Under the pieces are notes generated by a model. It was not told where the DNA came from, did not search any database, and saw nothing but the letters and a program-made list of their open reading frames with translations. A DNA stretch of 22,491 bases, taken from contig CAMPKM010000004.1 in NCBI GenBank assembly GCA_946887155.1, positions 1 to 22,491 on the forward strand, given 5' to 3'. Both the position numbers and the translations under genes were made by a program. How positions within the stretch are numbered: position 1 is the stretch's first letter; each line of letters opens with the position of its first letter. Source of the stretch: an uncultured Gemmatimonadota bacterium. Lineage in GTDB: Bacteria; Gemmatimonadota; Gemmatimonadetes; Gemmatimonadales; Gemmatimonadaceae. Positions 7,637 to 15,830 of this stretch are shown one piece after another.

Positions 7637-8801
7637 GGATCTGCTTGGCGATCGTGTGCAACTGCATGTTCGACGTGCCTTCGTAAATGGTGCCGATCTT
7701 GGCGTCCCGGTAGAACTTCTCGACTGGGAAGTCCTTCGTGTACCCGTAGCCACCGAAGAGTTCGACGCAGAGCGACGTAACGCGTTCGCACACCTGGGAC
7801 GAAAACAACTTGGCCATGGCCCCTTCCTTCATCACGTCCCGCCCGGTGTCGCGAAGCCTGGCCGCGTTGTAAACGAGGAGGCGTGCCGCCTCCAGCTCGG
7901 TCGCTGCCTGCGCCAACTGGAACTGGATCCCCTGAAATTCGGCAATGCTCTTCCCGAATGCTTGTCTTTCCTTGACGTACCCGATGGCCGCGTCGAGGGC
8001 GCCACGCGCGACGCCGATCATCTGCGCTCCGATACCGATCCGGCCGCCGTTCAGCGTGTCGATCGCGATCTTGTACCCCTGTCCAGCCGGACCAAGCACA
8101 TTGGCCGAGGGGACTTCGCAGTTGTCGAGGATCAACTCGGTCGTGCTCGAGGCGCGGATGCCGAGCTTGTCCTCCTTGCGTCCGACGGCAAAGCCCGGAA
8201 AACCCTTCTCGACGATGAACGCCGTAATGCCGCGATGCCCGGCAGCGGGATCAGCGTTCGCAAAGACCACGAAGATTTCGGCCTCGGCGCCGTTCGTGAT
8301 CCACATCTTCCGGCCATTCAGCACCCAGGTGTCGCCGCGTCGTTCGGCGCGCGTCGCCAGGCCAAACGCGTCGGAGCCAGAACCGGGTTCGGACAACGCG
8401 TAGGCACCGACGGTGTTCGACGTCAGCCGCGTGAGATACTGCTGCTTCTGCTCCTCGTTGCCGTTCCGGGCGATCGGGTAGTTCACCAGTGTGTTCTGGA
8501 CGTCGATGATGATCGCCGCCGACGCGTCCACACGGCTGATCGCCTCGACGGCGATGGTCACCATCATGAGCGAGCCTGATGCGCCGCCGAACCGTTCGTC
8601 CACTTCGATGCCCATGAGGCCGAGGTCGAAGGCGGCGCGGATGAGCGCCGGGTCGAGGTGCGCCGCCTTCTCCATCGCATTCACGCGCGGGCGGACCTCG
8701 TTCTCGGCGAAGGCCGCGACGGCGTCTTGAAACATTGCCTCGTCAGGCGTCAGGCTGGTCAGTGCCCCGACGGTCTCCGGAATTCCCTCAACCTGGCTCA
8801 C
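7629..8801 (-). CDS. Acyl-CoA dehydrogenase, short/branched-chain type
   Basis: 390 residues, standard length for the family. Acyl-CoA dehydrogenases oxidise acyl-CoA to trans-2-enoyl-CoA with FAD and pass electrons to electron-transfer flavoprotein. Visible motifs are YALSEPGSGSDA (134-145), WITNG (167-171), the adenine-binding ERQAFGKSIAEFQGIQFQLA region, and the catalytic base E374 in the C-terminal IYEGTSNMQL. The IIIDVQNTLVNYPI segment (97-110) is like that of short/branched-chain acyl-CoA dehydrogenase, suggesting a role in isoleucine or other branched-chain degradation, but butyryl-CoA is also possible. The GTG at 8801 is the only suitable start, 13 bases after the methyltransferase stop, so the two may be co-transcribed although their functions look unrelated. 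The stop codon is embedded in a repeat unit. Confidence 0.93.
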   Translation of the reverse strand: MSQVEGIPETVGALTSLTPDEAMFQDAVAAFAENEVRPRVNAMEKAAHLDPALIRAAFDLGLMGIEVDERFGGASGSLMMVTIAVEAISRVDASAAIIIDVQNTLVNYPIARNGNEEQKQQYLTRLTSNTVGAYALSEPGSGSDAFGLATRAERRGDTWVLNGRKMWITNGAEAEIFVVFANADPAAGHRGITAFIVEKGFPGFAVGRKEDKLGIRASSTTELILDNCEVPSANVLGPAGQGYKIAIDTLNGGRIGIGAQMIGVARGALDAAIGYVKERQAFGKSIAEFQGIQFQLAQAATELEAARLLVYNAARLRDTGRDVMKEGAMAKLFSSQVCERVTSLCVELFGGYGYTKDFPVEKFYRDAKIGTIYEGTSNMQLHTIAKQILK

Positions 8802-8814
8802 GCGACCTGGTGGA

Positions 8815-9393
8815 TCATCGACGAATGGCCTCGATCAGAAAGTGTCGCCTGCTGGAAGTAACCTGCACGTCCCGGAAGTCGGCCGCGAGTTCGCGGCGCA
8901 TCCCCCGTTCGCCCTGCCACGCGCTGGTGACGCCAAGAATCCGTGACCGCCGTCCAGTCAGCTGAAAGACGAGCCCGTTCACCAGCACGATCGACCGATG
9001 ACGAGCTTCTTTCACCTTGAGTTTGCGCACCGCGGTGCCGATCTCGTCCAGCGTCATCGACAGCGGATGCGGCGTGATCCACAAGCGACCACCGGGAATG
9101 AGCACCCGCGCCGCTTCCTGAAGAACCGACGGGATGTGCGCGACCTGCAATGCCACCCTCGCCACGTAAAAATCGACCGAATCATCCTTCAGCGGCAGTC
9201 TCTCGGCTGGTGCCACGGCGAATTCGGCCTGCTGCGGCCACCTCTCCTTCGCGTAAGCAATGGCGGCCGCATCGACGTCGAATGCGTACCGCCTGACGCC
9301 GGGCGGGATTTCATGGCCCTTCGCCACGAAGAGCTGTCCGATGCCGCATCCCACGTCGACCACGCAGAGCCGGGCCGAAGTGAGGTCAAGCAT
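8815..9393 (-). CDS. Class I SAM-dependent methyltransferase, possibly N-terminally truncated
   Basis: 192 residues from the ATG at 9393. The Rossmann-like methyltransferase core is clear: motif I VVDVGCGIGQ at 11-20, an acidic end to strand two in YAFDVDAAAI, then DDSVDFYVARVALQVAHIP and the post-motif EAARVLIPGGRLWITPHP. The substrate is unknown; the layout is that of UbiE/Methyltransf_11 proteins. There is barely room before motif I for the usual N-terminal helices. The same frame stays open for 30 codons upstream (GLPLGELQIALDLSRPEH) to a TGA at 9486-9484 and then open again above that, so the original gene may have been longer. Third-position GC of the 30-codon stretch is high, as expected for coding. 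The gene may still work from the internal ATG, or may be decaying. Confidence 0.75.
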   Translation of the reverse strand: MLDLTSARLCVVDVGCGIGQLFVAKGHEIPPGVRRYAFDVDAAAIAYAKERWPQQAEFAVAPAERLPLKDDSVDFYVARVALQVAHIPSVLQEAARVLIPGGRLWITPHPLSMTLDEIGTAVRKLKVKEARHRSIVLVNGLVFQLTGRRSRILGVTSAWQGERGMRRELAADFRDVQVTSSRRHFLIEAIRR

Positions 9394-9549
9394 GATGTGT
9401 TCCGGGCGGGAGAGGTCCAGGGCGATCTGGAGTTCACCGAGTGGTAATCCGCGCTGGCGCCGGCGGCCGGTGGTGTTTTCGTATCAGCCAGACAGACTTT
9501 CCTGATGTGAAGCCCATCGATTGACCTCCGCAGTTTTGGCCAGTTCCAA
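9394..9549 (-). pseudogene. Possible 5' part of the methyltransferase gene, interrupted by an in-frame TGA
   Basis: In the methyltransferase frame the minus strand reads from a TTG at 9549 through ELAKTAEVNRWASHQESLSG, a TGA at 9486-9484, then YENTTGRRRQRGLPLGELQ and on into the annotated protein. No ATG or GTG is available in the open stretch after the TGA. A CGA-to-TGA change would explain the stop. The part above the TGA has lower third-position GC than the part below it, so it is the less certain half. This is also the promoter gap for the plus-strand fusion gene, and I see no clear promoter. Confidence 0.35.
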
Positions 9550-9634
9550 CGATAGTCTAGCCAACAACCGCGGTTAAGACATTGTTCCCGTGCGTTGCAT
9601 GCCTCGATGAGCAGGGCATATTTTGCGTCCGCCG

Positions 9635-11320
9635 ATGCCTGACGCAGACGCCGAGACCCCCGAAGGACCGGTCGGTCCACTTCGCGTGGGACTGCTGGTC
9701 GATTCGTTCACTCAGCCGGCATGGGTCGAACGTGCCTTACGACAGATCGTCGACTCGGGAGCGGGTGAATTTCACCTGATTGTCCGCAATGCGACGCCTC
9801 CACCACCGAAGCGATCACGGGTCGCGTCATACTGGAGGAATCGACGGCAACTGCTTTTTGCGCTGTACCAGCGATTCGACTCCCGAAAGTACAGGGCGGA
9901 GCCCGACCCGTTCGCGGAGCGGGATATCTCGGCGCTCCTGGATGGCGTCCGCACGGTGGACGTAATGCCGAAGCAGACCCAGTCATCCGATGAACTCCTC
10001 GACGCCGACGTGACTGTCGTTCGGCAGGCGCGCCTGGACGTCCTGGTCAGGCTGGGCTTCCGGATCCTCAAGGGAGGCATTCTTTCCGCCGCTCGTTATG
10101 GGGTGTGGTCGTACCATCATGGCGACAACACGCGGTATCGAGGAGGTCCGCCCTGCTTCTGGGAGGTGATGGAAGCGGAGCCGATAACAGGAACGATCCT
10201 CCAGCGGTTGACCGAGTCGCTCGACGACGGGGAAGTGCTGTACCGGTCATGGGGCGCAACGAACATCTACTCGGTGGCGCGGAGCCGGGTGGAGATCTAC
10301 TGGAAGAGCGCGGACTTTCTTGCCCGCGCGATGCGGCGGGTCCAGCTGGGACTTTTGCCCGCGAAAGAGCCCGCGCCGCCGTCCGCCTACGGCCATCGGT
10401 TGTACGTCGTACCACGAAATGCCGACATGCTGGCGGCGTTGCCCGGTCTGGCCGCGCGGCGCCTTCACGCGAAGTGGCAATCGCTGACGTCGAAGGAGCA
10501 GTGGTACCTTGCCTGGCGCCGGCGCGCCGGAGCGCCTGACGACAATCGCGAACCGGACCTGTCGCCCTTCCGCTTCCGGAAACTGCTGCCGCCGGCCGGC
10601 CAGTACTGGGCGGATCCGTTTCCCATGCGTGTGGGCGGGGCCGAATACGTCCTCTTCGAGGACTACCGGTATGCAACCAACCGCGGGGTGATCTCGGCCC
10701 TCGAACTCGGTCCCGATGGCCCGGTCGGTGAACCGCAGGTCGTGCTGAATCCCGGATACCACCTTTCGTATCCGTTCGTGTTCAGCTGGCGCGGCGACTC
10801 GTACATGATTCCGGAATCGGTCGATGAGCACCGGGTGGAGCTGTACCGCGGAATCAGGGCGCCTTACGAGTGGACGCTCGAGCAGGTGCTCATGAAGGAC
10901 ATTCCCCTCGCCGACTGCACGCTGGCCGAGATCGGCGGAACGTGGTGGATGTTCGCCAACAGTCCCGTGCCCGGTGCGTCGTATTGGGATGAACTTCACC
11001 TGTTCCACGCCCCATCGCCGATCGGCCCGTGGACGCCACACCGCCTGAACCCGGTGGTGTCCGACGTTCGCACTGCGCGTCCGGCGGGTGCTCTCTTTCA
11101 GCGGGGCGGCGCCTGGTACCGCCCGTCGCAGGACTCGTCAGGCGGTTATGGGTCAGCAACCAACATCCAGCGCATCGTCCGGCTCGACGAGCACCACTAC
11201 GAGGAAGCGACTGTGGCCCGGTTGCTTCCGCAGTGGCAACCAGGGCTGACCGGCGTACATACCGTGAATGCCCTCGGCGGGCTCACCGTGATTGACGTGA
11301 AGCGCCGGATCGGGCGCTAG
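9635..11320 (+). CDS. Fusion of formyltransferase-like domain and five-bladed beta-propeller (GINT1-N-like)
   Basis: 561 residues from the ATG at 9635. A TTG at 9623, with AGGG seven bases before it, is an alternative start. Residues 15-240 are formyltransferase-like: RARLDVLVRLGFRILKG, then YGVWSYHHGDNTRYRGG (155-171) and LTESLDDGEVL (192-202). Compared with methionyl-tRNA formyltransferase, His161 and Asp197 of the catalytic triad remain, but Ser159 replaces Asn. Residues 310-561 carry YWADPFPM, YVLFEDYRY, YPFVFSWRGDSYMIPES, LAEIGGTWWMFANSP and RPAGALFQRGGAWYRPSQD. These are blades like those of glycosyl-hydrolase 43/68-type propellers and the N-terminal domain of plant GINT1. Such proteins usually sit in surface-polysaccharide clusters, consistent with the adjacent glycosyltransferases. 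It is probably cytoplasmic and acts on a nucleotide- or lipid-linked amino sugar. Its stop abuts the stop of the convergent glycosyltransferase. Confidence 0.82.
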   Translation: MPDADAETPEGPVGPLRVGLLVDSFTQPAWVERALRQIVDSGAGEFHLIVRNATPPPPKRSRVASYWRNRRQLLFALYQRFDSRKYRAEPDPFAERDISALLDGVRTVDVMPKQTQSSDELLDADVTVVRQARLDVLVRLGFRILKGGILSAARYGVWSYHHGDNTRYRGGPPCFWEVMEAEPITGTILQRLTESLDDGEVLYRSWGATNIYSVARSRVEIYWKSADFLARAMRRVQLGLLPAKEPAPPSAYGHRLYVVPRNADMLAALPGLAARRLHAKWQSLTSKEQWYLAWRRRAGAPDDNREPDLSPFRFRKLLPPAGQYWADPFPMRVGGAEYVLFEDYRYATNRGVISALELGPDGPVGEPQVVLNPGYHLSYPFVFSWRGDSYMIPESVDEHRVELYRGIRAPYEWTLEQVLMKDIPLADCTLAEIGGTWWMFANSPVPGASYWDELHLFHAPSPIGPWTPHRLNPVVSDVRTARPAGALFQRGGAWYRPSQDSSGGYGSATNIQRIVRLDEHHYEEATVARLLPQWQPGLTGVHTVNALGGLTVIDVKRRIGR

Positions 11321-12550
11321 TCAGCGCGACGCCAGCGCAGCGCCGCGCGGGACGGGCGCCGTCACCAGCGCGGCAAACGTCTCGGCGACGCCATCCCAAC
11401 CGAACCGTTCGCGGACGTACGCGGCGCCTGACTGCCCCATACGTGCCGCGCGCGCGGGCTCGCTGAGGAGATCGATGACCTGCCGGGCAAAATCTTCGGC
11501 ACGGTCGGCGATGCGGGCGTGCTGTCCGTCCACCAGCGGAAGCCCTTCGGCGCCGATCGTGGTAGAGACGAGCGCGCGCTCCATCGCCAGGGCCTCGAAG
11601 ATCTTGAGCCGTGTTCCGCCACCGACCCTCAAGGGAACCACGAAGACCGGGGCGGCTTCCATGTAGGGACGCACGTCAGGCACCGAACCGGTCACGCGAA
11701 GGCGGGGGTCGCGGGCCGCGAGCGCCCGGATCGCGGCCGGGGGGTTGCGACCCACGACGGTCAGGGTGACGTCGGGCAGCCGGTCGTGGATCCGTGGCAG
11801 GACGTCTTCGACGAACCAGTTGATCCCGTCTTCGTTAGGCATCCAGTCCATCGATCCCGTGAACACCAGGTTGTGCGGTTCGAGGGGCGCCCGGCCTGCC
11901 GGACGGAAGTAGTCGATGTCCACTCCGGTCGGGACGTCCGCGACGTTCTCGAGACCGTACTCCCGTTCGATGGCCGCCGCGTCGGTTCGGGACACGGCCA
12001 CGACCTGGTCGAAGCGGCGGCACTCCTGCCGTTCGAAGCGGGCCATGCGCCGCCACTGCTCGCGAAAGTACGCCTTTCCCGGTGCGCTCGTGCGGACGTC
12101 CGCGTGTCGCTTCCAGATCGCCGCCTCGACGTTGTGCTGGAAGAGTACCGTTCGGCAGGGCAGCCGATCGGGAACGTTCTGGCTCGGAAACAGGAAATCG
12201 CAGACCACGACGTCGATGGCCCGGGTGCGCACGGCGTCTTCGATGGCGCGACGCATCGCGTCCGATCGATACTTCGATACCGCGTAAGGCAGCGACGACC
12301 CGAGGTTGGCGGCCAGTTCCATCCAGAACCGCGGCGAGCCGCGCGGGGCTTCGACGAAGGGAATGCGAATCAGTTCGTGACAGTATTCCAGGGCCCTGGC
12401 CGCCGCGTCAGGTGCCGCCAGCCCATTATCGAGCGTGAGGTACGTGACCTGGTGGCGCCGCTTCAGGGCGCGCAGCATGCTGTAGGTCCGGATGCGTCCA
12501 CCCTTGTCGATCGGGTGGAGCAGCTCCGTCTTCAGCCAGAGCAGGTGCAC
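11321..12550 (-). CDS. GT4-type glycosyltransferase (exopolysaccharide/exosortase-associated type)
   Basis: 409 residues. The true start is the GTG at 12550, where TAGTG overlaps the stop of the amidotransferase gene by one base. The frame remains open far upstream, but that part is antisense-like noise over the neighbouring gene. The protein begins HLLWLKTELLHPIDKGGRIR, the GT-B N-terminal strand and a glycine loop. It continues with VLFQHNVEAAIWKR, the domain linker PTGVDIDYFRP (207-217), TGSMDWMPNEDGINWF and the nucleotide-sugar site GGGTRLKIFEALAME (310-324). This profile resembles the sugar transferases found with PEP-CTERM/EpsH systems (TIGR03087). It would transfer a sugar from a nucleotide donor onto a lipid-linked glycan at the inner membrane face. 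No exosortase or PEP-CTERM gene is in the window. It is the third gene of a tight operon. Confidence 0.87.
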   Translation of the reverse strand: MHLLWLKTELLHPIDKGGRIRTYSMLRALKRRHQVTYLTLDNGLAAPDAAARALEYCHELIRIPFVEAPRGSPRFWMELAANLGSSLPYAVSKYRSDAMRRAIEDAVRTRAIDVVVCDFLFPSQNVPDRLPCRTVLFQHNVEAAIWKRHADVRTSAPGKAYFREQWRRMARFERQECRRFDQVVAVSRTDAAAIEREYGLENVADVPTGVDIDYFRPAGRAPLEPHNLVFTGSMDWMPNEDGINWFVEDVLPRIHDRLPDVTLTVVGRNPPAAIRALAARDPRLRVTGSVPDVRPYMEAAPVFVVPLRVGGGTRLKIFEALAMERALVSTTIGAEGLPLVDGQHARIADRAEDFARQVIDLLSEPARAARMGQSGAAYVRERFGWDGVAETFAALVTAPVPRGAALASR

Positions 12551-14505
12551 TAACGGGCGGCGGCTGCGAGGGCCGGCGCGGTCAGGCCGACGTCCTCCGG
12601 CGACTCGCCGTCGACGAAGATGCGGTGCCAGAGCTCGACGTTGACGAGCGCCCACAACCGCTCGGTGTGGTCGCGCTCGCGCGACGCATGTTCGGCCACG
12701 AGCGTGCGCGTGGCCGCTGGATCGAAGAGGCCGCGGGCGTTGGCGCGCTCTCCCAGGACGAACTCGTTCAACCAACCGGTGTACGCCTCGCGGAACCAGC
12801 GCCCCACCGGCACCGGAAACCCCATCTTGCTGCGGGAGAGGATCTCGGGCGGGAGAAAGTCGCGCATTGCCTCGCGCAGGACATACTTGGTCGTGCCGCC
12901 TCGCAGCTTGAGCCGTTCGGGCAACGTGGCCGTGAACTCGATGAGCGGATGATCCAGGAACGGCACGCGACTCTCGATCGACGCGGCCATGCTCATCTGG
13001 TCCTGCTTCATCAGCAGCTCGTGCAGGTAGGTGAACAGGTCGACGTGGAGCAACTGGTTGAGCGTGGATCCGGCATCGGTCGTGCGCAGCAGTTCGTGTG
13101 CGACGGCATACGGATCGATGTGGCCGAGCGTCTCGCGATGGGCGGGGGCCAGGAGCGCGCGGATCGCGCGCCGGTCGAAGACGGCAAAGTTGTCGAAGTA
13201 CAGGTCGTCGAGCGTCGCGGGCCGGCTCAGTGCGGTCCGTCGGAGCCGTGCCTGCCACCGCGAACCACGCGGCAACCGTTCGACGATCGCGGAGCCGAGT
13301 CGGTGACCGGCGGACCCGGTGACGGCCCGCGCTGTGCGGCCGAGCATGAGGTTCCAGATGGTGTAACGGTACCGGCCATAGCCGCCTAACGTTTCGTCGC
13401 TTCCCTCGCCGGTGAGCACGACCTTCACCCGCTCGGCGGCCAGGCGGGACACGAAGTTGAGGGCGATGCTGGAGGGATGGGCAATCGGCTCGTCTTCGTG
13501 CCAGACGAGCGTGGGCAGGGCCCCGAAGAACTGCTCGGGCGTGACGACGATCTCGTGATGGTCCGTCCGGTACCTCGACGCCACCAGCCGCGCGTACGCC
13601 AGCTCGTTCGCCTCTCGCTCGGCAAAGGCCACCGAGAAGGTCCTGATTGGGTCGTTCACGAGCGTGCTCATCATGGCCGTTATCGACGCCGAATCGATAC
13701 CGCCGGACAGGAACATGCCTAACGGGACGTCGGCCATCAGGCGGAGCCGCACTGACTCGCGGAAACGTTCCCGGTACTCGTCGATGAGGACGCGATCGGC
13801 GCGCTGGTCGATGGCGGACGGGTTGAAGCTCAATGACCAGTAGCGGTCGATCCGGATGCGGCCGTCCTTCCAGACGAGCGTGTGGCCCGGGGGAAGTCGT
13901 TTCACGCCCTCGAAGAGCGTGTCCTCGCCGCAGGTGCCGTGGTTGGCGAGGTAATCCGGGAACGCAGCGAGGTTGAGCGACGGTTGCACCGCGCCACCGG
14001 CCAGCAACGCCTTGATCTCCGACGCGAAGAAGAGCGAGCCGTCATCGGTGTGGACGTAGTACAGGGGCTTCACGCCGAGTCGGTCGCGTGCCAGTAGCAA
14101 CTCGCGCGAACGGGCGTCCCAGATCGCGAACGCGAACATGCCGCGCAGGTGCCTCGGCATCTCCCGCCCGTCGCGTTCGTAGAGGTGCAGGATGGTCTCG
14201 GTGTCCGAACGCGTCCGGTACTGCACGCCGGCGGCCTTGAGCTCCGGCATCAGCGTCGGGTGGTTGTAGATCTCCCCATTGTAGATCATCTGGACGGCGC
14301 CATCCCGGACCGACATGGGCTGCGCGCCCAGGGCGACGTCGACAATGCTCAGCCGCCGATGACCGAGGCCGATGCCGTCCTGCACGAAGATGCCTTCACC
14401 GTCCGGACCCCGATGGGCGATGGTGCTGTTCATGCGTTCGATCAGCGCACGATCCAGCCGCCGGTTCGAACCAGCCGGGAATGCCACGCCGCAGATGCCA
14501 CACAT
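12550..14505 (-). CDS. Asparagine synthase-like glutamine amidotransferase of a glycan cluster
   Basis: 651 residues from the ATG at 14505, chosen because Cys2 must be the N-terminal nucleophile (MCGICGVAF). The class II glutaminase domain shows HRGPDGEG (31-38), LGHRRLSIVD (48-57), YNGEIYN (75-81) and SDTETIL (100-106). The synthetase domain follows, with the ATP-binding PP-loop SGGIDS at 267-272 and the later segment LTGEGSDETLGGYGRYR. All catalytic features are intact. Housekeeping AsnB makes asparagine, but the length and placement between two glycosyltransferases fit the exopolysaccharide amidotransferase group (TIGR03108-like), thought to amidate a uronic acid or similar carboxyl group of the glycan. 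The upstream GT2 stop is two bases away and the GT4 start overlaps its own stop. Two GCCTAACG octamers encode Leu-Gly here. Confidence 0.9.
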   Translation of the reverse strand: MCGICGVAFPAGSNRRLDRALIERMNSTIAHRGPDGEGIFVQDGIGLGHRRLSIVDVALGAQPMSVRDGAVQMIYNGEIYNHPTLMPELKAAGVQYRTRSDTETILHLYERDGREMPRHLRGMFAFAIWDARSRELLLARDRLGVKPLYYVHTDDGSLFFASEIKALLAGGAVQPSLNLAAFPDYLANHGTCGEDTLFEGVKRLPPGHTLVWKDGRIRIDRYWSLSFNPSAIDQRADRVLIDEYRERFRESVRLRLMADVPLGMFLSGGIDSASITAMMSTLVNDPIRTFSVAFAEREANELAYARLVASRYRTDHHEIVVTPEQFFGALPTLVWHEDEPIAHPSSIALNFVSRLAAERVKVVLTGEGSDETLGGYGRYRYTIWNLMLGRTARAVTGSAGHRLGSAIVERLPRGSRWQARLRRTALSRPATLDDLYFDNFAVFDRRAIRALLAPAHRETLGHIDPYAVAHELLRTTDAGSTLNQLLHVDLFTYLHELLMKQDQMSMAASIESRVPFLDHPLIEFTATLPERLKLRGGTTKYVLREAMRDFLPPEILSRSKMGFPVPVGRWFREAYTGWLNEFVLGERANARGLFDPAATRTLVAEHASRERDHTERLWALVNVELWHRIFVDGESPEDVGLTAPALAAAAR

Positions 14506-14507
14506 CG

Positions 14508-15662
14508 TCAGGCGCCCGGGTGCGGGGTAGCGCGCACCTGGGGCGTGGGGCCCCAGACGGACCAGCGACCGCGAATGCCATTGGCAATCGCGAGGATCGG
14601 CACGAGCATGAGGCGGAACGCCCAGATGACGTGGTCGCGCAGCTTCCGGAACTTCTCGGGAGAAAACAGCCAGATCGCCCCGGCGATACCTGCCGCCGCC
14701 GCTACCGCGCCGATCACCACGAAGGGTGCGCGGGGAACGAGCCAGGCGCCGGCCGAGACCACAGCGACGGCGAACAACAGCGGCGTGAGCAATCGCAGGA
14801 TCTTGTGGATGAAGAAGTGCCCCCAGACCGGGTTGCTCCATGGGAACAGCGCGGCGGGGGCAATCATGCAGTACTGGATCAGCCCCGTGAGCGTGCGCAC
14901 GCGCCGCGCGAACTGCTGGTCGCGCGTGAAGGTGCGCGGGTCGTACGCCACGGCTTCGGGGCAGAACACGACGCGCGATCCCTGCCTGACGACGGAGAGT
15001 CCGGTGAAGAGGTCGTCGCAAATGAGGCCGGCCGGCATGTCCTTCCAGAGTGCCGGCCTGAGGGCGAGGATCGCGCCGGTTGCCGAAACCACGCTGCGGC
15101 CAGCTGATTGCCCCGATCGAATCAGCGCCTCGAGGTCGGCGTAGGCGGACATGATGCCATCCTGACGACCGTGCGTATAGCGGCCGGTGGCGGCCCCGCG
15201 TGTGCCGTCACGCAGGGCAGCGACGAGAATCCCGATCGCTTCTCGATTGAACTCCTGGCCAACGTCGGCAAACACCAGCACGTCTGCGCCAGTCGCGGTG
15301 CGCACGGCAGCGTTCAGGGTCAACGCCTTGCCGCCACCCGCATCACCCGGAACGACGTCGGCGAGACCGGCCAGCACCTGCCGATAGGCGTCGAGTGGAA
15401 ACATCGAATTGACATCAACGCCGACCACGACACGGAGCAGGGACTCGGGATAGTCGTTCGCGCGCAGGTTCTGCACCCGCGTCACGGCAAATGCGGGATC
15501 ATCGCGGGTCGCAAGAATCACCGCGACGCGTTCGTCTGGCCCGCCCGTTTCCACGGCTTCGGCCCGAGTCGAACCCGCCCTGAGCCGCATGGCGGCAGGG
15601 TATATGACCCACGCCAGCACCAGCAGGGAAAATGCGACTGCAGCCGTGATGAGCAGGATCAT
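14508..15662 (-). CDS. Membrane-anchored GT2 family glycosyltransferase
   Basis: 384 residues. An N-terminal membrane helix (ILLITAAVAFSLLVLAWVIY) leads into a GT-A domain: VAVILATRDD (48-55), VVVGVDVNS, GGGKALTLNAAV (109-120), the metal-site region VLVFADVGQEF (128-138), the acceptor or catalytic-base site ICDDLF (214-219), and QQFARRVR (249-256) in place of the Q-x-x-R-W motif, which lacks its Trp. At least two or three C-terminal helices lie between 290 and 361 (for example LLTPLLFAVAVVSAGAWLV). This architecture is common in processive or undecaprenyl-linked GT2 enzymes such as hyaluronan or poly-N-acetylglucosamine synthases, though this copy looks non-canonical. It is the first gene of the glycan operon, starting at the ATG at 15662. 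The leader includes a GCCTAACG octamer at 15688. Confidence 0.87.
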   Translation of the reverse strand: MILLITAAVAFSLLVLAWVIYPAAMRLRAGSTRAEAVETGGPDERVAVILATRDDPAFAVTRVQNLRANDYPESLLRVVVGVDVNSMFPLDAYRQVLAGLADVVPGDAGGGKALTLNAAVRTATGADVLVFADVGQEFNREAIGILVAALRDGTRGAATGRYTHGRQDGIMSAYADLEALIRSGQSAGRSVVSATGAILALRPALWKDMPAGLICDDLFTGLSVVRQGSRVVFCPEAVAYDPRTFTRDQQFARRVRTLTGLIQYCMIAPAALFPWSNPVWGHFFIHKILRLLTPLLFAVAVVSAGAWLVPRAPFVVIGAVAAAAGIAGAIWLFSPEKFRKLRDHVIWAFRLMLVPILAIANGIRGRWSVWGPTPQVRATPHPGA

Positions 15663-15756
15663 CCGTCGACGAACGGGTCGGTGAGAGGCCTAACGAAAGA
15701 TCGAAGCGAGGTGCCGGGATCGGAGTTGCAATATGCTCAAATCCCAGTGCACGGTT

Positions 15757-15772
15757 CCGGGGCGGACCCCGG
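15757..15772 (-). terminator. GC-rich hairpin between the MTHFR fusion gene and the glycan operon
   Basis: A six-base-pair stem CCGGGG/CCCCGG with a four-base loop lies about 60 bases after the fusion-gene stop and 85 bases before the GT2 start. On the minus strand the loop is TCCG. There is no U-tract, so intrinsic termination is only possible, not shown. The rest of the 168-base gap includes an AT-rich stretch next to the stop, with a weak bulged inverted repeat near 15802-15822. No convincing promoter for GT2 is visible. Confidence 0.3.
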
Positions 15773-15830
15773 GGGTGGTTCTCTAGGACGACTGTGAGCT
15801 TTGTTGGGTAAACTCTTACAACATAACGAA

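Noticed and set aside
9484..9486. Selenocysteine reading of the TGA upstream of the methyltransferase
   Set aside because: No convincing bacterial SECIS hairpin follows, and the residue is not at a known redox motif; a nonsense change or an internal start is simpler.
9189..9680. 163-codon minus-strand frame overlapping the methyltransferase and the fusion gene start
   Set aside because: Its second half is an Arg/Ser/Pro-rich shadow of the methyltransferase frame and it runs into the fusion gene on the other strand.
12551..13258. Long minus-strand extension of the GT4 reading frame over the amidotransferase gene
   Set aside because: It is Arg/Pro-rich with no domain, lies in another frame of a well-supported gene, and the GTG at 12550 gives a proper GT-B N terminus coupled to the previous stop.
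14506..15021. Upstream extension of the amidotransferase frame
   Set aside because: The enzyme needs Cys at position 2, which only the ATG at 14505 provides; the extension lies over the GT2 gene.
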